DNA of 64,000 nt, taken from Syncephalastrum monosporum B8922. Its lineage: Eukaryota; Mucoromycota; Mucoromycetes; Mucorales; Syncephalastraceae. The stretch spans positions 62,001 through 126,000 of the forward strand of contig JNEN01000777.1 in NCBI GenBank assembly GCA_000697355.1, given 5' to 3'. A program made the translations under genes and the position numbers. The notes beneath the pieces were generated by a model. It ran no database searches. It saw only the letters and a program-made list of their open reading frames with translations, and was not told the DNA's origin. Below are positions 24,134-35,217 of this stretch, piece by piece (positions within the stretch are counted from its first letter, which is position 1; the number at the start of each line of letters is the position of its first letter).

Positions 24134-25303
24134 ACAACATTCGAAAGTTGAGAACTTCAACTTTCTTCCTTTTTTTCGATTTTGGGGAAATGCCGAATGT
24201 TTTTCCGGATGTTTTCCCGTATCCCGTCAGCTACAAACCGTCTTCATTTGCTTCTTTACGCCTTGATTAGGGCACACATTGTCATCATTAGAGCCATATT
24301 TAATTGATTCTTGACAACGAGCGTCGTTGTAAATGGGGAACTTCCGCGCACGTCGATGTCACCACGACTGAACAGAAGAGGGGTAAGGATGGAGTAGAGA
24401 TGGTAAGGCGTTGGAATTACTCGAGCAGAAGTACCTGGTTTCACTCGCGTGACTCATTCGTAAGGACTTACTCGTTCACATATGCTTTTAGGATAGTCTT
24501 TGTTATAGCGCTCAGGCCGCATGTCGGTCGGCTTCTTTGCATCTCCAGAGGGTGACATGTCGTCAATTCTTCTGTTTTGTCTGTATCCAGAGTAGCACGA
24601 TCCGGTAATGTGCTAGAACTCATTCATAGAAGAGGCACAATATCTCTTACAGAGCCATAGCTCCAGATTCATTTGTCCGGAAGTCGTCAAATCATACTCA
24701 CAAAGAAAGAGCTATGGTTTCCCACACATACTTAAACACGTGCGTCTATGGCCCATATCACAAAAAAGAGAGAACGAAGACGGTATCATGGCTTTACATT
24801 TGTGTGGCAGTAGTAAAGTGCAGCAACGCGACAACACAGTATATCGAGCAATGCTAAACCCATACTACATGACCTCGCTGAATACACGACCATGTCGAAC
24901 TCCAACACACCGTTGCAAGTATGCCCATAGTTAGTACAGCCAGTATATATATAATTTCTTAATGCTTTTTATGATATCTCACTCGGTGCATCAGACGAGC
25001 TTAGTCTGTGATCTCGCTATACGAAAGGCTCTGTGCCTTTTCAGAATGACGCGGAGCTTACCATAAAGTGACAGCACATCAAGGTAAAGTGTGCTCCAAT
25101 GGTTCAATGATTTACAGCGTAATTATAGTAGCCTATCAATGAGGAAGACCGGTGAGTATATATTTTCTATGCACATGCATGGTTCACTGCTTAAACGACA
25201 CAGAGGAATTCGTCATTCAAGAAAAGAGCCGCTCAGCGGCTTTGACTTTTTTTAATAAAAATGAGAAGAATTAAATACGCGAGTATCGACATTGTATCCG
25301 ACA
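24134..25303. other. Intergenic, no gene recognised
   Basis: Spacer between the tRNA and the prolidase stop codon; short frames only. Confidence 0.5.
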
Positions 25304-26916
25304 TTACTCTGTCTTTCTCTTTTTCGCGGCAGTCTCGGACGCAGCGGCCTTGAGAGCCTCGATCTGCTCAATCTCCTTTGGAGCAGTGGTCAAGTTGGTG
25401 TAGCCTTCCTCCGTAATCAAGATGTTATCTTCAATGCGGACACCACCGACCGACTTGTATTTGTTGAGCATATCGACGTCGATGTATTTGCTGGTCTCGG
25501 CAGCCTTGAGCACGGGGTCAATGATGAAGTCGCAGAAATAAATACCGGGCTCGACGGTGACCACGTTGCCAGCGGCCAAGATACGGCGCATACGCAGGTA
25601 GCGGTAGCCAGGGCGGTCAATCTTTTCAACGCCGTCGGGGTAGCCGCCAACATCGTGCACGTCCAGACCAAGCATGTGACCCACTAATAACAGAGGATCC
25701 TTCTAAGTTAGATCATAGGGGAAGATGCAGCTGGACGACTTACCGCCATGAGGGAAGAAAGCGGCAACGACACCATTGTCCAGAAGTTCCTGCTTGTCGC
25801 CCTTGAGGATACCCAGCTTGAGGAGTCCATCGGCAGCGACCTGGAGCGCGGTCTCGTGAACGGCTTCCCAAGCGGTGCCAGCCTTGCACTTTGAGAAACA
25901 AGCGTTTTGCATGTCGAGGACGATGCTGTAAATGGCAGCCGCCTCCGGAGTGAATTTGGGGCCGACGGGGAAAGTGCGGGTGATATCCGATGCGTAGCAG
26001 TTGAACTCGGCACCGGCATCGACAAGAACAACGTCATTAGGATTGCTAAGGGGAGCGTTGTTCTTGTTATAGTGCAAGGTGGCAGCGTTCTTGCCGGCAC
26101 CAAAGATGGGCTGATAGGACTGGAAAAAGGCGCCATGACGAGCCGATTCTACAATGTTAAAGCGGTTACACACACCTTCTTTTTTTTTTTTTTTTTTTTC
26201 TGGACGCGTCAAGTTTACCATAAAGGAACACGGCGTGCATGTCCGCCTCGTTGGAAGCGCTCATTTGCATGACCTAATCCATATGTGGGATTCATATGAG
26301 CAAAGTACGACGCGCTACTCCTCTGTCGGTACCTTGACATGAGCATCGGAGGAGATCTTGTTGGCCTTGCGAATGAGATCGACTTCCCAATCAGCCTTGA
26401 CGGCACGAGCCTCGCAGATAGCAGTGTAAAGGGCCTTGTTGAGGTTTTCATCGGCCCACTGGGCAGACAGAGTGCCCCGCTTGGCAATGGGAGGGGTGTA
26501 GACAACGGAGGCCGCGGAAAGACGAGCAGCCATGTCAGTGACGTACAGGACCTCGTCGACGTCGTATTTCGATTTCATCGTCTCAATCGAGTCAGGAAGA
26601 CCCATCCATACAACAGCGTCAGGGTCCAACGCAGGGGCATACAGCTCAATACGTTGCGTAGCAATATCGACGATGACGTGGAAGTCCGGCTCAGATACGC
26701 CTAAGCATTAAGCCATGCCATTGAGTCTTTATGCCACTCAACACGCACACAATTTGCCTTACCCGTCAAGTAGAAGAAGGTGCTCTCCTGACGAAACGGG
26801 AGCTCGACATCGGTATCATCGCGCTCGTGGAGGACCTGGCCGTTCAGGTAAATCAGGCCTTCCTTGGCCTCAAAACTGCTGAGGACTTTCTGGACGTTCT
26901 GACGGGTTGGCAACAT
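25304..26916 (-). CDS. Xaa-Pro dipeptidase (prolidase), M24B family
   Basis: Dimetal aminopeptidase-fold enzyme that releases proline from X-Pro dipeptides in the cytosol. Five exons: 26916-26763, 26700-26333, 26273-26219, 26148-25744 and 25683-25304, giving 453 aa. The N-terminal AMP_N domain contains ERDDTDVELPFRQESTFFYL. The catalytic domain begins near VDLIRKANKISSDAH. Metal-ligand motifs are all present: VLVDAGAEFNCYASDITRTF (two Asp), HGVGHMLGLDVHDVG (His), VEPGIYF (Glu) and VRIEDNILI (Glu). The order and length match the PEPD/prolidase branch of eukaryotes. A 20-T run lies in the third intron (26218-26149). The C-terminus ends in a Lys/Arg-rich KKRKTE, which could act as a weak nuclear signal; that is speculation. 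Confidence 0.95.
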
Positions 26917-28819
26917 TTTCGCGTGAAAGAGAAGAAACGAAAGGAAAAGGGAAAAAGAACGCTTGCCGCTTTTGTTGATTTTTTTCGCACGCTATTTTTG
27001 CCGGCGGGGGGTAAAGCGCTAATACTTGGGAGAAATCTTCCCCGGACAGTTCCGGCTCTTCGGGCAAAAGGACCGCGCTGGTTTTATAAGTATGCTTTTG
27101 CTTCTTTGGCCCGGTCTTCTATCCGATAGCAGTTATTGAACGCAGTTTCTATCTTTCTTGTCTGAATAACATTAGCAAAAATACAGTGTATGTCAATAAA
27201 CTGATAAGTGTATAGGCAGACGTCACAGGGACAAACGTTTGAAAAGGCTACGTTTCTTTCGTTCGTTTACATGTTCATTAGCCTGAAGAGTCTCTAGTAA
27301 TGACAGTACTCAGATTATGTTGAATACATACCACAAAGTTTTGGAGGCCAAGAGACCGGCTACGTGACGTGCCGCTCGTATCCACTATAGCTTTCTCTCT
27401 TACCATAGCTGATGGCACTAGATCAGCAAAAATTTTAGCGGCAACAATATCCAAAAGAAAAAGAGGAGCTTCCCACAAACGTACTGAGGATCGTGCAAAC
27501 GCACTGTTGCGACGGCAGCACGGTATAAAACTACGAACCAACTTCACACGTACTTTGCTGATCCTTTCATGTAATAAAGTATATCACCTATACCGAACTC
27601 TGACTAACATGTTACCTGCAGGAACCAAAGCATACATAACAAGGGCATCCCAAAGAAGTGGATTCGTCGCCAAACAGCTACTTTTTGTCCTTCGAAATAT
27701 TGGGCTGGTGTGGCACCGGTTTTGTTAATTGACGCAGTATCACTATTGGCATATGGTTTCTCTAGATCAATGGGACTATGCTGCATGAATGTATGTGTCT
27801 ATGTGAATGCCTATTAGTCCACATCAGAAAATGGAAAATGATGCTTCTAAATACGCCTGTCCCACCGACTATTGTCCGCCTCCAGATGCGGCACTAGAGA
27901 AGAATTCCACGACAGCTCGGTTACGCCACACAATAAAACAGCAAAGGAAAATCGAATGTTACCATGTAAGCTGAGGTGATATGCAGTTTTGCTTTGCTTA
28001 AGGTATATGTGATGTGCTATTGAAGCCGCCGCCAGCAACTGATACACATGCCATCTCATCACTCAAAGGAGGTACACGCAAACTTTCAGTACCAAAAACG
28101 ATATAAGTATCTTCGCCTGGTACGGTATTGCAAGATACCCATAGTACGGAAGTTCAATATAAGCAATACGGCGACTTTACTTACTCGCTCGTTTGAGGGT
28201 CTGGGACAGGCGTTGATTCCCCGTTTGATCAAGTTAGAATAATTTTGGAGCACAGACACCCGGTCGTAATATGGAGCTTCCATCGAAAACGAATGTTCTT
28301 CTATAGGTATGTATATCCATGATACTATGACAGCTGCCGCATAACACAGTATTGATCATACGTGATATCTCGGCCCCATTGACAATACAAAGACGCATAT
28401 ACTTTCTGTTCTATAGCAATACTTTCGACGTTTAATATACACGCTCTTTTCTAAATAGATTCACGCATGTTGGTATGCGCATTCAATCTCATACAAGGTA
28501 GGTCAGTTAACTTACGCACAAATATGAAGTTTCCAGCTCAATGATTGTGGTATCACTTTCAACAAAAGCCATCAATCCAGATACATACCGAGATCATGGC
28601 ATCAATGTATGACAATAGGCAGGCAGTTCTGTACACATGTATTTAATCTATTGATTAGTTTGAGTCGATCGCCCGTTTCACTGATATGGAGCGAGTTTAT
28701 TCTTGCATCCTTTATCGCAGCTGGTTGCTACGATGCATATTTCATAAATTTATATCATTGGAATACTAATAGACAAACTTAACGTTGGGAAAAAGGAAAG
28801 CTGGGGATGGTGTGAATAT
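26917..28819. other. Intergenic, no gene recognised
   Basis: Spacer between the prolidase start and the Mei2-like stop, 1.9 kb. The first ~150 bases are the prolidase promoter/leader. The rest has only short frames without motifs. Confidence 0.5.
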
Positions 28820-30541
28820 TTACACACGCTCACTAGGGAAAGGCTCTTTGCTAGCGCCAGATGAGCCGCTGCGACGACGTGCATGGCCAGTATTGAGAGG
28901 TGGAGGGAAGGACTGCAACGTGGCACATCATGGAAGTTAGACACGAGAGGTTCCTGATTGCTCTCCAAATACAATGGAAAGCGCTGTCACTACTCACCTC
29001 CTCTTCGCCTCTATTTGGTCCTGACGATATATAGAGCTTGGGTCTATATGACTCCTGTTGCTGCATGACGCTCGAGCTCCGGAACTTGTGAACCAGATTG
29101 TCTCGGCCCTGGCAGGTGGCGTATGCAAGCGCGCATCGCTTTTCGGAATTAAATCGGTTCCTGCATGCTCACGATTGATAAATACCCATGACAATGTATA
29201 TATGCATTTAGATAACATACCAGCGACGGCCCACGCGCTCTTCGGCAAACGAAATCACAGAGCTACACGTGTTTTGTAAGTGCGCCTGCATTAAAAGAGA
29301 GTTCGAAAAAAAAGATACCGGTAATCGATGAAATTTATGAACGCATAACCATGATTACACTTGTTCTCGTAGTCCATCCGCAGGTACAGAAAATCGTAAG
29401 TTCTCGCGTGAGTCGCATCGATAGATTCCTTTAACATTTCCTTTTCTTTTTGTAAGCAGGTTTTTGTCTCACTATCGGTGATGTGCTCAATTTGACACAG
29501 GCTTATACTTACAGAAGTGTACTTGTTGGGGATATTTTTTATCATGAACGTTGTGCGCTTGTCGCATCCTGTATTAATAAAAGGTATGAACCACGGACCC
29601 AGAAATATGCATCATAAGAAAGATTTTCCGGGTACCTTTTCTGATCTGTTCCAGATCTACCGTCTCATGTGTATCCTTCGACAAATTCTGCGAGGACGCC
29701 ATGGCCGGGCTCTTGTCCTTCTTCCTTCCTCGTCCGGTGGGTCGCTTCTCACTTGTTCTTTGATTTCTCCACGATGGGGCGTGTGCTGTGTATCCATCAT
29801 CAGACCAGGCAGCTGGTTCCGAATCAGTCGGGTCCGAGACACTGTCGGTCACTTCAAGAGACGACGAACGCATGCAAGGCGGGGTAGGTAAATCTGCCAT
29901 TCTCGTGAAGCCCAACGGCTTGGGTGGTACAATGGCTTTTGATGCGAGCTGTGCTTCGCCATGTATTCTACAAGGCATTTCGACAGGACACGAAGTCGAC
30001 TGCAGCATGAGTGGACGACTGACCGAGGTAGGCGTATGAGACCAGATGCCGACACCCGACAAAGCAGCTTGTTCATGTTCTTGACCCTGCTGGGATGGAT
30101 GGGACGGAGGTACTTTCTCCAAACCGTAGTGGATTCTCAAATCCTGGAATGACAACAGGGTGACATCCACGTCGCGGAAACGATTTTGCACGTCGTGCTG
30201 GATTTTCTTCTCGAGGACATTGGTGTAGCTAGAAGGAACTCTGAAGGGGCTTGACATCGTGAGTCGCGGGTACTCCAGGGACGATGTTGTCGCCGTTGGT
30301 GTGGTCATTCTTGGACGACTGTAATATTGAGTGCGAAGCTGCCGGGCCGTGGCATCAGGATCAGGCAGAGAATGAGCTGTCGTCTGCCACCAGGATGGCC
30401 GGGACGTCTCTTCCTCGACAGACAACATATCGAGTGGTGCCCTGACAGATTTTCATGTGTCATGCAAAGTCAAGTACTGAAAGAACCCAAATAAACTCGC
30501 CCATACCTAATATTGCTGGTGTAGGACGTCGCTGAAAACAT
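28820..30541 (-). CDS. Mei2-like RNA-binding protein, C-terminal RRM only
   Basis: Mei2-family proteins bind RNA and control entry into meiosis or differentiation. Seven exons: 30541-30507, 30441-29636, 29568-29513, 29440-29319, 29262-29221, 29160-28998 and 28912-28820, giving 438 aa, all joined in frame. The first ~270 residues look disordered (Ser/Pro/Thr-rich). The Mei2 signature RRM then runs through KRTTFMIKNIPNKYT, TYDFLYLRMDYENKCNHGYA, FINFIDYRSVISFAEERVG and WNRFNSEKRCALAYA, with the tail YRPKLYISSGPN that is diagnostic of the family. The usual two N-terminal RRMs of fission-yeast Mei2 and plant AML proteins are not seen. The acceptor of exon 5 was chosen at 29263 because the nearer AG gives a stop and breaks the FIDYRSVISF block. 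The first exon encodes only 11 residues. Confidence 0.92.
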
Positions 30542-31604
30542 GAGAAGATGAAGCGACGAACAAGCGAAGGTCTCAATAGGGAGAAGCGTGAAAAAGGAGA
30601 AAGAGTAAGAGAGGAAAAGATACCGAAAAGAAAGGAAGAGAGTGAAAAAGAAAAAAGCAAGTGTAAGTGAACCACACTTTCTTCATGTTGTTCCCCAATT
30701 TATACAGTCCACCGGTCATTGCTTGGTCCTTTTTTTTGTTTTGATACAAGCGGACCCTTCTTCTTGCTATCTTGTTCTCACACTCGCCTTGATTAACACT
30801 GAGTGTTGCTTAAACTTTCTTTTCTCTCCCTTTTGTTGTTGAGAAAATATGGTGTACCTCTATATTTGCTGCTACTTTCCGTGGTTGGTCTATTTGGATG
30901 AAAAGAAAACGGCTGATTCACTGCTTTATCGTTAGGTCGTCTGCAAGGGGTTTATGTTTCGTAACGCGCACAGACTAAGTATGGAGCAGCTTAAACATCA
31001 TGTATGCAAAGCAGGGAGTCTGAAATAAGCAACAATATAATGCAGAGATCTCATATGATAATGAGGGATGATATGTGTCTAAAGAGAAGTGAGTAAAGCG
31101 ACCCTGCACAGCGGACCCTGTCCGAAACTAACCCTCTTGTCGATATAAGAGACTGTTATCAATGGTGCTATAGGCGCGTCTCGTGCTCAATACAGGTGCA
31201 GCTATTCATCCACAGCGCCGGATTTGCTTGACCGAAACAACCCGGGCGCCGATCAGCCCTCTTCTCTATGGCATCTTCACGTGATGACTCCCACTACTGT
31301 AATAAACATAGACCAGCGGTTCCATTTTCTTACAGCCACTGGATTCATGGAGAATAGAGCACTGCTATGTAGGTGATATTACAAAAAAGGCGTGGTGGTC
31401 ACACAGAAATTGCCTTTGTCACATTCGTGACCATTGCGTCAGATGGCGAAAGCTTTTTGTATTTTTGAACGCTACCCCTTTGGGCGCAGAAACAAGGTCC
31501 GCTGGAAATATTCTATATTTGATTCCTGCTTTCTTAGAAGTCAGGCCATTTCTGCCTTCGTGACTCACTCACGCCTCTCTCTCTCTTTCCACACACAAAA
31601 CTAC
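30542..31604. other. Intergenic between divergent genes
   Basis: Region shared by the Mei2-like gene and the UPF0324 gene. It is purine-rich on the plus strand just above the Mei2-like start (30542-30660). The last ~40 bases before 31605 are CT-rich (CTCTCTCTCTCTTTCC). No further gene is seen. Confidence 0.5.
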
Positions 31605-33178
31605 ATGGAAGCAGAATCGTCACAGCAGGCTGCTTCTATTACACAATCGCCTCCATCGTCTACGCTTGCCGCCAAACCCAATTCACACACAAGAAGTAAA
31701 TCATGGCTGCTATGGTGGAATACTGAAGAATGGTGGTCATGCTGGATTGGCCTCATTTTCTTTGGCTGCGTCACTGCAGCTGTGAATCACCATATACCTC
31801 AGCCTGAGTTTCTGACGTGGAGCCATAACCCCTTTATGACCTTTGCGTCGCCCGGCAATTATGGCCTGCTTGTTATCTTTGTCGCAATGGGTCTACTTCT
31901 CTGGCTCTGTATGGCCTCGATTAGAGCCAACGGCTGGCGACGTTACCCGCTGGGCTACCTCGTCGTGTTCCTTGTCGCACTCGTGAGCAAAATGCTCGCC
32001 AGCAATGGTAACCGAAAATAAACAGAAAACACAACGACAGTGGCCCGGATGAAATTTAAGTTTTTCTCACGCTTAATCTGCACATAGACCAATTGACGAC
32101 GGCCAGCTTGAATGCCTCCATCTGGGCCATTATCTTTGGCTGTGTCCTTCGCAATGTGCTGGATGTGATGCGACCTGGACGGCCCTTGCCGACCTTCCTC
32201 AAAGTGGCCCAGCAAACCGAGCTGTACATTGCTATTAGCTTGGTTTTGCTTTGCATCGATATTTCTGTGCTCAAACCCCTGGCCCCGCGCGCGCTATTCG
32301 TCAGCTGGATCGATACCCCGCTCCTGTTCATGGTCGTTGCCCTCGCCGGCTGGCGCCTTCTCCACATCGACCTGCAAACGTCCATCATCCTCTCGGGAGC
32401 GACTTTTATTTGCGGCTCGTCGGCTGCCATTGCTCTCGGCTCGAGCATGGGCGTGCCTCACAAGACACAGATGCCGATTGCTATTATCTCTATCTTCACC
32501 ATACCCAGCATCATTGCCCTGCCGTACGTTGCTCAGCGCCTCCAATTTTCTCCCACAGTCTCGGGTGCCTGGTTCGGCGGCTGTGTCGACTCGACCGGGG
32601 GTGTGATTGCGGCGGCGAGTATCTTTGGCGAAAAGCAGGCGATTGATACCTCGGCCATTGTCAAGATGGTCCAAAATGTCCTGATTGGCCCTATCTCGGT
32701 CCTGATGGCATGGTCCTGGTCACGCTATGAGCTCAAGCAAATGTACAAACGCGACGAGGAGCTCCTGCGACGCCAGCCGTCGCGTGAACACGAAAGCGAC
32801 ATAGAGCTCGATGATAAGCCTTCACGGCCTACCAGCCAGCAGCAACCAGTGGCGCCGCCCAAGAAAGACAAAGCGTATGTGATGCTTTGGAAGCGGTTTC
32901 CCAAGTTTGTTCTTGGTTTTATCCTGACCGCTATCCTTTTCAATACGGTGGTCGGTGGCGACGCTGAGCATCGCCAGAACGTCAATGATTACTGCTTTTA
33001 TGTCTCTGAATGGTTTTCTACCATGTCTTTTGTGAGCATTGGCCTGGGTCTGCAGATTAGTGATATGAAGCGTAATATCCGCAACCTAGGCAAGCTTTGC
33101 ACCTTGTATATCGTCGCTCAACTTGTGGATATTGTCATCACCGGCCTTTTAGCCTGGTTGGCATTCACTTTTATGTAG
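31605..33178 (+). CDS. UPF0324 / YeiH-type polytopic membrane protein
   Basis: Putative anion exporter family (Cons_hypoth698, YeiH; a sulfate-export role has been proposed for bacterial relatives but not proven). Two exons: 31605-32007 and 32088-33178, giving 497 aa. A hydrophilic N-terminus of ~35 residues is followed by about ten hydrophobic spans. The family signature FICGSSAAIALGSS lies near residue 242, followed by a conserved GGCVDSTGGVIAAASIFGE block. A charged loop at about 355-395 (RRQPSREHESDIELDD) separates the last spans, and SFVSIGLGLQISDM, typical of the family's C-terminal half, precedes the end. The ATG at 31605 was preferred over in-frame 31434 because it follows a CT-rich leader and the upstream extension is not conserved-looking. 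An AATAAA lies just after the stop (33191-33196). Confidence 0.85.
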
Positions 33179-33982
33179 AGTATTTATTTCAATAAACTAG
33201 CCTATCGAGATTCAGTCTAAACGCTAAAGTCAGTTGGTCGTCCGACTGTAGTGCACTTTCTACATACCTACGGCAGAGCCGGGTTCGTTATTGCGCGCGC
33301 AAGGCGGTAGGCCGCCACCTCATCTAACTAACGTGCCCGTGGAGGGCACGCGTCTAATTCCTTTTATTAAACCCATGTCTCATGAAATTTCATCCGATGT
33401 GAATCACTTACCATGATGGGTGGGGCTGGAGACATTTGGGAATATGTCTAGGTCTGGAGGTTTAGACTACTACCGGCTTCTACCGTAGGCTAGGGCGGAG
33501 GAGGAGGAGGACAAAGCAAGGAGGACAAAAGGAACGCCTGACATCAAATGAGTATATGTTGGCATGTTTCAGTTTCTTATGTAGTTCAGTTCACTTACAG
33601 GAAAAAAGCGAAAAAAAAAATACCTCTGGGTGGAAGGGCGCGAGCAGAAGAGAGGAAGAGAGACGCAAACGGGAGAGAGAAGACGGGAGGAGAAGAAAAC
33701 GCAATAGCTACGTATACGTTGGAATAATGTTAAAGCTGTCAGATGTATTAGGTTTATAACGCGACAACTTACTTTCGTGCACACCGGTCCATGGACGAGC
33801 AACCGGTGGCAGAGGGACTTGAAGGGACCTCGTGTCGTCTATTTGCTACGGAACATTAGAAAGGTGATTGGTGATATAGGGTAAGGCACAAGCCACCGAA
33901 TTCCAAGAAGTTCTATAATTATGAGTGTGCGCTGGGGGGTTTTAGCACATACATACACACACCTTATACCTCAATCTCCGTC
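33179..33982. other. Intergenic, no gene recognised
   Basis: Spacer between UPF0324 and PAM16. It contains the two hairpins listed separately and a purine-rich stretch at 33600-33700; no gene is seen. Confidence 0.5.
33303..33349 (+). other. Two adjacent small hairpins
   Basis: GGCGG-TAGG-CCGCC at 33303-33316 and a 7-bp stem, CGTGCCC-GTGGA-GGGCACG, at 33332-33350, about 125 nt after the UPF0324 stop. They are perfect inverted repeats in otherwise AT-rich sequence. They may be a 3' UTR structure or chance. Confidence 0.5.
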
Positions 33983-34590
33983 ATGGTAAATCTCACCACC
34001 CAACAGTTATTATGAGTACCCAATAACGCTTCGTTATCGACATAGTCTGGCAGACTCATTGCCCAAATTGTTGTATCGCTTGGTACGGTGGTGGGCCGTG
34101 CTTTTGTTGCGGCTTACAAGCAAGCAGCTGCCAGTAAGTTGCCGATTGCAATGAAGCAGGATAGCCTCACTGACCCTATCCTATTTCTATAATAGACGCT
34201 GCCCAGGGAGGTGGACCCGCTGCCCGGGCGGGTGCCAAGGCGAGTGCGGTGGATGCCTTGACTCGAAAGACCAACATGACCCTCGAGGAAGCCTGCCAAA
34301 TCTTGAACGTCACTCGGGAAGCGGACCTCCAGCAGATCACCAAGGTAAGAACTAGAAGCGTGCGTGGGTATGTGCTTTCGATACTCATCTCGTCTATATA
34401 GAACTATGACCATTTGTTCAGCGTGAACGACTCGTCCAAGGGTGGCTCGTTCTACTTGCAATCCAAGGTGGTACGTGCCAAGGAGAGAATCGAACTCGAA
34501 CGGGCTGAAGAGGCCAAGAAGGCACAAAAGGAGCAGCAGCCAAGCAGCAACAGCAGCAATGAGCAGCAAACACCGCCTCCATCATCATAA
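33983..34590 (+). CDS. PAM16: Pam16/Tim16, presequence-translocase motor subunit
   Basis: Inner-membrane matrix-side J-like protein that pairs with Pam18 to regulate mitochondrial Hsp70 during protein import. Four exons: 33983-33985 (the ATG alone), 34046-34133, 34196-34344 and 34402-34590, giving 142 aa. The N-terminus reads [21 protein letters not shown], like the hydrophobic start of Tim16 proteins. A Gly/Ala-rich linker follows. The degenerate J domain ([20 protein letters not shown], then [20 protein letters not shown]) lacks the HPD motif, as expected. The tail is Gln/Ser-rich. The one-codon first exon is inferred because ATG-GTAAAT joined to the acceptor at 34045 gives the family N-terminus, while other upstream ATGs stop at once. 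Confidence 0.92.
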
Positions 34591-34626
34591 AGCCACACTT
34601 CCCTCAACCCACACTCGCCTACACGC

Positions 34627-34662
<36 letters not shown>

Positions 34663-35217
34663 TCCCACATTATAATTTTGTATGTACTCTTCTAGACCTC
34701 CTCTCTCTTCCACTTCTCTTCTCACTCTCTGTTTATCTTCCAGTTCTTCCTTCTCTTTCTTTCTGTCTTGCATGTGAATAGAATCTTAATACCATCCTCG
34801 GTCATTCGAACACAAGACATCGGTACCAGCGATGGATATGACGGTCTTCATTATGCTTCTCTTGTTACAATCGAATGGGCATATGACATGGTGATTGGTT
34901 GTGTGTTATTGAAACCCGAGCTGCGTAAAACATGTCTTTGCTTTCTGCGTATACGCATGCTCTACCGTGGCAATTCCATCGCACTGCCAACAGATGGATC
35001 TGCATCTTGCCTGTGCGTCGATACACGGCCAGGTAGTAGGGATAGCAGATAAGAATGAGAGAGCAGATCCTACCTAGTGGCCGTATACAGTTCTGATAGG
35101 TGATACAATGCAGTCCATCGTACATGTGGCTTATGCAGGAGGAGTAAGAGGGCGAACGAGATTTGATTTGGGCTTGACAGGTTCACTTCCCCCTTCTACT
35201 TTAAAAACTTTCTCGAC
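34591..35217. other. Intergenic, no gene recognised
   Basis: Spacer between PAM16 and SSZ1. It has the CA repeat and a CT-rich stretch (34694-34770); no gene is seen. Confidence 0.5.
34621..34660. repeat. CA dinucleotide microsatellite
   Basis: (CA)n with two early CG interruptions, in the 3' flank of PAM16. Confidence 0.95.
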
